From Gammaproteobacteria bacterium (GTDB lineage Bacteria > Pseudomonadota > Gammaproteobacteria > Pseudomonadales > Azotimanducaceae), in contig JAPPHP010000444.1 of the NCBI GenBank assembly GCA_028821035.1, positions 1 through 5,328 of the forward strand: DNA of 5,328 bases, read 5' to 3'. The notes beneath the pieces are model-generated. The model ran no database searches, was not told the origin of the DNA, and was given only the letters and a program-made list of their open reading frames with translations. Of the stretch, positions 1 to 4,561 are shown in pieces. A program made the position numbers and the translations under genes. Each line of letters opens with the position of its first letter. Position 1 is the stretch's first letter.

Positions 1-416
1 CGCACCTCGCGCAGGCCGACGGCCCCGGCCATGTCCTGCAGCTCGCAGTCGCCGTTCGCGGAGCAGGTCAGGCAGTCGAGAGGGTGGTCGGAGATGTAGA
101 GCTCCATGACGCCGCGGCGCATCTTCGCGATGTTCTCGCTCTGGGTGCGCACGGCCATGTCCGCGGCTACCGGCTCCGTGCACGAGGCGTGCAGGCCGCG
201 CCTGCCCTCCACTTCCACCAGGCAGAGCCGGCACGATCCGAAGGACTCGAGGCTGTCGGTCGCGCAGAGCTTGGGTACTGGGATCCCGGCCTCGATGGCG
301 GCGCGCATGATGGAGGTGCCTGCGGGAACGGTCACGGCCGTGCCGTCGACCGTCAGGGTGACGGTCTCCGCAGCCGGGGACGGAGGCGTCCCGTAGTCGT
401 TGTCCGCGAGTCTCAT
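1..416 (-). CDS. fdsA: NAD-linked formate dehydrogenase, alpha (catalytic) subunit, N-terminal 138 residues; runs off the window
   Basis: The full protein is the molybdopterin-bearing subunit that oxidises formate to CO2. Only the NuoG-like Fe-S entry region is visible. After a short, poorly conserved leader (residues 1-17) comes a plant-type ferredoxin domain with C51, C62, C65 and C79 (C-x10-C-x2-C-x13-C), the pattern for a [2Fe-2S] cluster. It is followed by H111, C115, C118 and C124 (H-x3-C-x2-C-x5-C), the His-ligated [4Fe-4S] site seen in NuoG and FdsA. The stretch HPLDCLTC and the later ELQDMAG are typical of this family. The ATG at 416 has a weak GAGAG Shine-Dalgarno four bases upstream. 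The frame stays open further upstream, but family N-termini support this start. It lies 68 bp after fdsB in the same direction. The family assignment is strong; the molybdopterin domains and the metal (Mo or W) cannot be seen. A NuoG or hydrogenase-diaphorase paralogue is less likely given FdsB and FdsG upstream. Confidence 0.9.
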   Translation of the reverse strand, partial: MRLADNDYGTPPSPAAETVTLTVDGTAVTVPAGTSIMRAAIEAGIPVPKLCATDSLESFGSCRLCLVEVEGRRGLHASCTEPVAADMAVRTQSENIAKMRRGVMELYISDHPLDCLTCSANGDCELQDMAGAVGLREV

Positions 417-424
417 GTCGCTCT

Positions 425-457
425 CTGTGAGCCCTTGCTGCTGTGAGCCCTTGCTGC
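425..457. repeat. Perfect 16-bp tandem duplication between fdsB and fdsA
   Basis: The unit CTGTGAGCCCTTGCTG occurs at 425-440 and again, without mismatch, at 441-456; the next base also matches. On the coding (minus) strand the unit reads CAGCAAGGGCTCACAG. It sits just upstream of the fdsA start and contains an AAGGG that is too far from the ATG to be its normal ribosome site. The duplication looks recent because the copies are identical. It may be neutral replication slippage or may change spacing in the fdsA translation leader. Confidence 0.9.
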
Positions 458-467
458 GAATCCGTTT

Positions 468-479
468 CCCGGGCCCGGG
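468..479. repeat. 12-bp perfect GC palindrome just after fdsB
   Basis: CCCGGGCCCGGG is fully self-complementary and starts five bases beyond the fdsB stop in the direction of transcription. No T tract follows on the minus strand, so it does not meet the pattern of an intrinsic terminator. It could be an mRNA-stabilising stem, a protein-binding site, or chance in very GC-rich DNA. Confidence 0.5.
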
Positions 480-484
480 CGCTG

Positions 485-1897
485 TCAGTCGCCGCCTTGC
501 GGCAGGCCGAGCGCGCTACGCACGGGGATGGGCGTCATGCCGCCCATCTGGCACAGGCTCGCCTGCTCCATGACGTCGCACAGATCGGCAATAATAGCCA
601 ATTCCACCGCAGGGCGTTCGCTCGCGATCAGCGCCTCGACGGTCTCTTTCCCCCGTACCGCTCCGATGCGGCAGGGTGTGCATTTGCCGCAGGATTCGTG
701 GGCGCAGAAGGCGAACGCGTAGTGGGCCTGGCGGACGAGGTCGACGGTGTCGTCGAAGACGACGATCCCCCCGTGACCGACCCCCGCGCCGATGGCGGCG
801 AGGGCCTCGTAGGTCATCGGCGTGTCGAGCTGCGCACCGCTCAGGTACGCCCCGAGGGGGCCGCCTACCTGGACGGCGCCGACGTCCCGGCCAGTGCGCG
901 TGCCGCCGCCCCAGTCTTCGATCAACTGGCGCAGCGGGACGCCGAACGGCAGTTCGATCAGGCCGCCGCGCTCCACGTTGCCCGCGAGCTGGAACGTCAT
1001 CGTGCCCGTCGAACGTCCGACGCCAAGCTCGGCATACGCGGCGCCGCCGTGTTCCAGGATGGCCGGAACGGCGCACAGCGTGATGACGTTGTGCACGAGG
1101 GTCGGCCGGCCGAAGAGCCCCGCGATGGCCGGCACCGGAGGCTTCGCGCGGATCTCCCCCCGCTTGCCTTCGAGGCTCTCGAGCAGCGAGGTCTCCTCGC
1201 CGCAGATGTAGGCGCCGGCGCCGACGAAGAGTTCGATGTCGAAGGTCTCGAGGAGCCCCATGCCGCGGGCGGCGTCGATGGCCTCGGAGAAGATCTCGGC
1301 CGCGAGGGGATACTCGGACCGCAGGTACACCACGCCGGTGTCGGCGCCGATCGCGTGGCCGGCGATCAGCATGCCCTCGATGAGGCGGAACGGGTCCCCC
1401 TCCATGATGAGCCGGTCCGCGAACGTGCCGGAATCCCCTTCATCGGCGTTCACGACCACGTACTTCCGGTCGGCCGGGGTGTCGTGAACGGTGCGCCACT
1501 TGATGTGGGCGGGAAAGCCGGCGCCGCCGCGGCCCCGCAGGCCGCTGGCCTCGATCTCGGCCAGGATGGCCTGGGGTTCGCGCTCCAGGTGTGCCCGAAT
1601 GGGAGCGGCATCGTAGTCGAAGGGATCGGCCCTGCCACAGCGGTCGAAGACCAGGCGGTGCTGGCGGGAAAGGGCCGGGATCTCGTCCGTGGGTCCGATG
1701 CGCGCGGCGTCCAGGTGGGCGACGTCCTGCACCGGGCCGTACGCGATCCCGTCGATCTCGACCAGGGGTTCGGCCCAGCAGAGGCCCAGCGAGCCGGTGC
1801 GGATCACTTCGTGACCCTGCGCCGTCAGTTCTGCCGCGATCCGGTCGGCGCCCAGGGCGTTGGCGAGGGTCTCCCTGGGAACTTTCGCGATACTCAT
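485..1897 (-). CDS. fdsB: NAD-linked formate dehydrogenase, beta (FMN/NAD-binding) subunit, NuoF-like, 470 aa
   Basis: This is the diaphorase subunit: it takes electrons from the FdsA Fe-S chain through a [4Fe-4S] cluster to FMN and reduces NAD+. The FMN/NAD(H) region shows GRGGAGFP (residues 122-129), NADEGDSGTFADR (150-162) and GAYICGEETSLLES (228-241), all hallmarks of NuoF/HoxF/FdsB. The C-terminal cluster site is ESCGKCTPCR (401-410) with C403, C406 and C409, plus C449 about 40 residues later, matching the N3 site of NuoF. The first 70 or so residues are extra relative to NuoF and resemble a degenerate NuoE-like thioredoxin fold: the stretch G-S-L-G-L-C with C40 and P44 aligns with C118-L-G-L-C122 and P126 of FdsG here. 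The start at 1897 is chosen because it overlaps the fdsG stop (ATGA, translational coupling) and gives the expected N-terminus. An in-frame ATG at 1969 would add 24 unlikely Arg-rich residues inside fdsG. Identification is strong; the preference for formate dehydrogenase over complex I rests on this extension and the gene order. Confidence 0.95.
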   Translation of the reverse strand: MSIAKVPRETLANALGADRIAAELTAQGHEVIRTGSLGLCWAEPLVEIDGIAYGPVQDVAHLDAARIGPTDEIPALSRQHRLVFDRCGRADPFDYDAAPIRAHLEREPQAILAEIEASGLRGRGGAGFPAHIKWRTVHDTPADRKYVVVNADEGDSGTFADRLIMEGDPFRLIEGMLIAGHAIGADTGVVYLRSEYPLAAEIFSEAIDAARGMGLLETFDIELFVGAGAYICGEETSLLESLEGKRGEIRAKPPVPAIAGLFGRPTLVHNVITLCAVPAILEHGGAAYAELGVGRSTGTMTFQLAGNVERGGLIELPFGVPLRQLIEDWGGGTRTGRDVGAVQVGGPLGAYLSGAQLDTPMTYEALAAIGAGVGHGGIVVFDDTVDLVRQAHYAFAFCAHESCGKCTPCRIGAVRGKETVEALIASERPAVELAIIADLCDVMEQASLCQMGGMTPIPVRSALGLPQGGD

Positions 1898-2331
1898 GGC
1901 GCGAGCGCCTCGGGAGTGGCGCGCACGATGATGCGGTCGTCGACGGTCGCGGCGGGACCGCTCGTGCACAGTCCCAGGCAGTAGACGGCTTCGAGGCTGA
2001 CGCTGCCGTCGGCCGCCGTCTCGCCGAGGCCCGCCCCAAAACGCGCCACGGCCGCCGCCGTCAGCTCACGGGCGCCGACGGACTGGCAGGCTTCCGCCTG
2101 GCAGATGCGGATGTGGGTCCGGCCGCGCGGCTCCGTGTTGAGGTCGCTGTAGAAGCCCACGATGCCGCGGACTTCGGCGACGGTGAGGTTGAACGCCTCG
2201 GCGACGCCCTCCATGTGCGCGCGCTCGATGTAACCGAACTCGGCGGCGATCTCGCGCAACGCGGTGATCGGCCCGCCGATGCGGTCGAGGTGGCGTCCGG
2301 CGATCTCGTGCGCCAGGGCTGCCTGGTCCAT
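1894..2331 (-). CDS. fdsG: NAD-linked formate dehydrogenase, gamma subunit, NuoE-like [2Fe-2S] protein, 145 aa
   Basis: This is the small electron-transfer subunit that docks on FdsB. An N-terminal helical part (residues 1-70) carries the family signature EFGYI (31-35) and AEVRGIVGFYSDL (52-64). A thioredoxin-like [2Fe-2S] domain follows, with ligands C77, C82, C118 and C122 (C-x4-C ... C-x3-C) in CQAEAC and CLGLC. The length is close to that of FdsG and of the shorter NuoE proteins. It is the first gene of an fdsG-fdsB-fdsA order, and its TGA overlaps the fdsB ATG by four bases. The ATG at 2331 has only a weak purine stretch (GGGTG) upstream, but it places the N-terminus where the family expects it. 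The Ldh_2 gene upstream lies in the same direction 72 bp away, so shared transcription is possible. All four cluster ligands are intact, so I see no sign of decay. Confidence 0.95.
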   Translation of the reverse strand: MDQAALAHEIAGRHLDRIGGPITALREIAAEFGYIERAHMEGVAEAFNLTVAEVRGIVGFYSDLNTEPRGRTHIRICQAEACQSVGARELTAAAVARFGAGLGETAADGSVSLEAVYCLGLCTSGPAATVDDRIIVRATPEALAP

Positions 2332-2354
2332 CGCAAGGCACCCGAGTCAACGGG

Positions 2355-2394
2355 ACGGGCGACTATAGCACCGGGCCGGCTCGTGGTCGCCCGT
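2355..2394. repeat. Perfect 9-bp inverted repeat between the Ldh_2 gene and fdsG
   Basis: ACGGGCGAC at 2355-2363 is the exact reverse complement of GTCGCCCGT at 2386-2394. The 22-base loop can pair further (CAC at 2369-2371 with GTG at 2383-2385). It fills most of the 72-bp gap downstream of the Ldh_2 stop and upstream of fdsG. No T tract follows on the minus strand, so it is not a classical intrinsic terminator. It may be a Rho-associated or stabilising stem, or an operator for fds, since one arm overlaps a possible -10 box. Confidence 0.6.
2362..2367 (-). promoter_or_regulatory. Possible -10 element upstream of fdsG
   Basis: On the minus strand this reads TATAGT, five of six matches to the sigma-70 -10 consensus and conspicuously AT-rich in this GC-rich DNA. 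It ends about 30 bases before the fdsG ATG, which gives a plausible short leader. The hexamer 17 bases further upstream (GCGACC) matches the -35 consensus at only three positions, so the promoter would be weak or activator-dependent. Confidence 0.3.
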
Positions 2395-2403
2395 GCCGGC
2401 GAC

Positions 2404-3480
2404 TCAGTCGAGCCTGTGCGTGACCCCGAGTTCCGCGCAGGTCGTCGTGAACCAATCGATCACTTCCGGGTGGTACGGAATCCCGTTCGCGGACCGGTCC
2501 GCCTCGTCCTCCGCCTCCGGCATGCCGGGATAGACGACCCTTTCCTCTCCCGGCGCGGTACGGCATTCGCGTAACCGCTTGAGGTACGCATCCATGTCGG
2601 CCTTGAACGTGTCGAGGTCGGTGAACGCAGCCACGTCGCAGGCCAGGAAACTGTGGGCGAAGGCGGTCCGACGGTCGGGGCCCGCCCCCGAGCCGGCGAG
2701 GACCGTGGTCAGCGCCTCGACCATCATCATCAGTCCGAAGCCCTTGTGCGAGCCGATTTCGCGCGTGCCGCCCAGGGGCAGCAGCAGGAAGTTCGGCGGC
2801 ACCGGCGCCTCCTCCATCACGGGCGCGCCGTTTTCTTCCGCGACCCAGCCGGGCATCACGTTGCCGCCCACGCGTCGCAGCAGGCCGATCTTGTTGCCGG
2901 CCACCGAACTCATGGAAGCGTCGAAGAGGAACGGCACCTCCGCCCCGGCGGGGGCGGCAATGCCGATCGGGTTCAGGCCGAGCAGCGGCTCCGCGCCAAA
3001 GGTGGGCGCGACCTGGACGCCTCCGGAGGTCATGGACATGCCGATCATGTCGTGGTCCAGGGCGCGGTGCGCGTGGTATGCCGCGGCGCCGTAGTGCCCG
3101 CTGTTGGTCGTGACCGCGAACGCGATCCCGTACTGTTTCGCGCGCTCGATGACGAGATCCATGACCGCCGGCCCCACGACGAGCCCGAGACCGTTGTCGG
3201 AGTCCACGTTGAGAGCCGGCCCGGTGTCGCGCACGATCTTCCAGTCGGGCGCCGGGTTGATGCGATCCGTGCGCAACCAGTGGACGTAGGCCCGCATCAT
3301 GTTGCTGACCCCGTGGCTCTCGATGCCGCGCACGTCGGCATAGATCAGCACGTCGGCGGCCTGGGCGGCATCGGTCTCGGGCATGCCGAGGGCGCGGAAC
3401 ATGTTCTCCACGGTCGCGCGCATGTCGTCGGGGGCGATGCGCACGGCGATGTCGTCCGGGACCTTGAATCGATCGAGCAC
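2404..3480 (-). CDS. Ldh_2-family NAD(P)-dependent dehydrogenase (malate/L-lactate dehydrogenase-like), 358 aa
   Basis: Members of this family reversibly reduce 2-oxoacids to 2-hydroxyacids. Characterised relatives act on malate, lactate, ureidoglycolate (AllD), 2,3-diketogulonate (YiaK) and sulfolactate. Residues are numbered from the GTG start. They show RGIESHGV (51-58) with the S-H-G motif, NSGHYGAAAY (126-135) with H129, the LNPIGIAAP block (169-177) that corresponds to the usual GTNPIAIA motif, and HKGFGLMMMVEALTTVLAG (245-263), a typical cofactor-site block. The C-terminus keeps the PGMPE and GIPYHPEVIDW-like ending of the family, so the protein is full length. The GTG at 3480 is preferred because AAGGAG lies eight bases upstream; the in-frame ATG at 3513 would add 11 non-conserved residues and lacks a good ribosome site. 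It is divergent to the CmcJ/NvfI-like gene and upstream of fdsGBA on the same strand. Substrate and NAD/NADP choice cannot be told from the sequence. Confidence 0.9.
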   Translation of the reverse strand: MLDRFKVPDDIAVRIAPDDMRATVENMFRALGMPETDAAQAADVLIYADVRGIESHGVSNMMRAYVHWLRTDRINPAPDWKIVRDTGPALNVDSDNGLGLVVGPAVMDLVIERAKQYGIAFAVTTNSGHYGAAAYHAHRALDHDMIGMSMTSGGVQVAPTFGAEPLLGLNPIGIAAPAGAEVPFLFDASMSSVAGNKIGLLRRVGGNVMPGWVAEENGAPVMEEAPVPPNFLLLPLGGTREIGSHKGFGLMMMVEALTTVLAGSGAGPDRRTAFAHSFLACDVAAFTDLDTFKADMDAYLKRLRECRTAPGEERVVYPGMPEAEDEADRSANGIPYHPEVIDWFTTTCAELGVTHRLD

Positions 3481-3595
3481 GGGTTCTTCTCCTTCTCTCC
3501 GCGTGGGTGGCATTCGGCACGCCGGGGCAGCCGGGCGAGTGCCCTCGGATGCGCCGAAGCTGCTACCATGCCATCAGAGAGTGCAGGAAGGAACG
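3481..3595. promoter_or_regulatory. Divergent intergenic region between the Ldh_2 gene and the CmcJ/NvfI-like gene
   Basis: These 115 bases separate two divergent start codons and must hold at least the promoter of the plus-strand gene. On the plus strand TGCTACCAT at 3561-3569 resembles an extended -10 (TGn followed by TACCAT, four of six matches), and no -35 stands out upstream. It would give a leader of about 20 bases. On the minus strand I see no convincing promoter. A short GGGCA/TGCCC inverted repeat (3525-3529 and 3540-3544) is the only other symmetry. Shared control of both genes is plausible but not shown. Confidence 0.4.
3489..3494 (-). promoter_or_regulatory. Strong Shine-Dalgarno fixing the GTG start of the Ldh_2 gene
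   Basis: On the minus strand this is AAGGAG, within a longer purine run (GGAGAGAAGGAGAAGAA), eight bases before the GTG at 3480. It is the best ribosome site in the window and is the reason for choosing GTG over the upstream ATG at 3513. Confidence 0.8.
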
Positions 3596-4420
3596 ATGCA
3601 AGCATCCGTCAATGCAGAGGTCCGCTACCTGAACGCCGAGTGGAAGGGACGGACCGACTCCCCGCGTATCGGCGACCGGACTTCCCGCCGGGCCAACACC
3701 TCGAAGCGCGCGGTGGCCATCGACGACGCCCGGGGCCTGGATCTCGGTCTCGACACGTCGGGCTTCGTCCTGACCCGGCACGAGTCCGCGGTGCGGGACT
3801 TCCGCGACGCCGCCCAGGTACGCGACACCTATTACCGGGAAGTGGGCGATGTCGTGCGGGACATGACCGGCGCCGACGCGGTGTTCGTCTACTCGCACAC
3901 CGTCCGCACGGAGGACACGAGCGACTTCAACGTCGCCTACGCGCGCTTCGTGCACTGCGACTACTCGCTCGGAGGCGCGGCGGAACGGCGGCAGAGCGCG
4001 CTCACGAAGCACCGCGCCGACCTCGATCCGGCGCGGCACTGGGAGTTCGCGTGGTTTAACACCTGGCAGCCGATCGAGCGCGAGGTGCGCAAGAACCCGC
4101 TCGCGGTCATCGACGCCCGCACCCTTGAACTCGGGGATGTGCTCGACTACTACTACACGGGCTACCAGGGCAAACCGGGCCCGCAGACGGGGGCGATGGA
4201 GGGCGGAGCGCCGTCTTCGATGCCCGTCTTCAACCCGGACCAGCGCTTCTACTACTTCTCGCGCATGCAGACCGACGAGATGATGGTGATCAAGCAGCTC
4301 GACACGAGGCCGGATCGCGCCCGGGGCTGCCCGCACACCTCGTTCGACATCGAGGCGCCGTCGAACGCTCCGGGACGCCGCAGCATCGAAGTGCGGATGG
4401 CGTGCGCGTTCGGAAGCTGA
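3596..4420 (+). CDS. CmcJ/NvfI-family putative non-haem Fe(II) (2-oxoglutarate-type) oxygenase, 274 aa
   Basis: The protein matches the family that includes CmcJ (the P8 protein of cephamycin 7-alpha-methoxylation), fungal AsaB-like proteins and NvfI, an Fe(II)/2-oxoglutarate-dependent endoperoxidase. The visible signature is in family order: an N-terminal region with RHESAVRDF (61-69), the segment ARFVHCDYS (116-124) with H120-x-D122, FNTWQPI (154-160), NPLAVID (167-173), a YYF...DEMMVIKQLD block (219-236), CPHTSFD (245-251) with H247, and SIEVRMACAF (263-272) with R267. H120, D122 and H247 would form the iron facial triad, and R267 is placed to bind a 2-oxoacid. That reading is inferred from motif order. 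No signal peptide is seen, so it is probably cytosolic. AGGAAGGA at 3585-3592 precedes the ATG at good spacing; the frame is open upstream, but nothing upstream looks conserved. It is divergent to the Ldh_2 gene. Fungal and cephamycin relatives act in secondary metabolism, yet no biosynthetic cluster is visible here, so a catabolic or detoxifying role is also possible. Substrate unknown. Confidence 0.85.
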   Translation: MQASVNAEVRYLNAEWKGRTDSPRIGDRTSRRANTSKRAVAIDDARGLDLGLDTSGFVLTRHESAVRDFRDAAQVRDTYYREVGDVVRDMTGADAVFVYSHTVRTEDTSDFNVAYARFVHCDYSLGGAAERRQSALTKHRADLDPARHWEFAWFNTWQPIEREVRKNPLAVIDARTLELGDVLDYYYTGYQGKPGPQTGAMEGGAPSSMPVFNPDQRFYYFSRMQTDEMMVIKQLDTRPDRARGCPHTSFDIEAPSNAPGRRSIEVRMACAFGS

Positions 4421-4424
4421 CTTA

Positions 4425-4474
4425 GGCGCCGATCCCCACCTGCTTGAAGCCGGCGCCGGCCGGCGGCGGGCGCC
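4425..4474. repeat. GC-rich inverted-repeat cluster after the CmcJ/NvfI-like gene
   Basis: The self-complementary hexamer GGCGCC occurs three times (4425-4430, 4452-4457, 4469-4474). The second copy lies within a perfect 12-bp palindrome, GCCGGCGCCGGC (4449-4460). Any two copies can pair as a stem, with loops of 21 or 11 bases. The cluster begins five bases past the stop at 4420. No T tract follows, so it could end transcription only in a non-canonical or Rho-dependent way, or protect the mRNA 3' end. Chance symmetry in GC-rich DNA remains possible. Confidence 0.4.
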
Positions 4475-4523
4475 CAATCGGGCTCCTGACGGGTCGCGGG
4501 GCGCGCCGTATCGAGCGTAGTAT

Positions 4524-4539
4524 CTGCCGCGTCCGGCAG
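4524..4539 (+). promoter_or_regulatory. Short hairpin in the probable leader of the permease gene
   Basis: CTGCCG at 4524-4529 pairs perfectly with CGGCAG at 4534-4539 across a CGTC loop. It ends 22 bases before the permease ATG and about 11 bases before its purine-rich ribosome site. It is too small, and lacks the conserved bases, to be called a known purine or preQ1 riboswitch. It could modulate translation or be incidental. Confidence 0.35.
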
Positions 4540-4561
4540 GCGTCAGGCTCGAGGGGGGACG

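Noticed and set aside
1898..1969. Upstream ATG that would extend fdsB by 24 residues
   Set aside because: The extension is Arg-rich, lies wholly inside fdsG and is absent from the family. The ATGA overlap at 1894-1897 explains coupled translation better.
443..1984. Long plus-strand open frame of 513 codons opposite fdsB
   Set aside because: It is the antisense shadow of fdsB in GC-rich DNA. Its translation is low-complexity and resembles no family, while the minus strand encodes clear NuoF motifs.
1..2331. Respiratory complex I (nuoEFG) instead of formate dehydrogenase
   Set aside because: The FdsB N-terminal extension, the E-F-G-only order with no other nuo gene visible, and the FdsA N-terminal pattern fit formate dehydrogenase better. 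An NAD-linked hydrogenase diaphorase cannot be fully excluded because the FdsA catalytic domain is outside the window.
3481..3513. ATG start for the Ldh_2 gene 11 codons upstream
   Set aside because: The added residues would be encoded by the Shine-Dalgarno of the GTG start and are not conserved in the family.
2653..4059. Plus-strand open frame of 468 codons opposite the Ldh_2 gene, continuing into the oxygenase gene in another frame
   Set aside because: It spans the divergent promoter and overlaps both real genes; the composition is typical of a shadow frame.
4486..4514. Sigma-70-like promoter for the permease: CTGACG, 17 bases, TATCGA
   Set aside because: Spacing is right, but only four and three of six bases match consensus, which is close to chance. 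A nearby TAGTAT at 4518-4523 has no partner -35.
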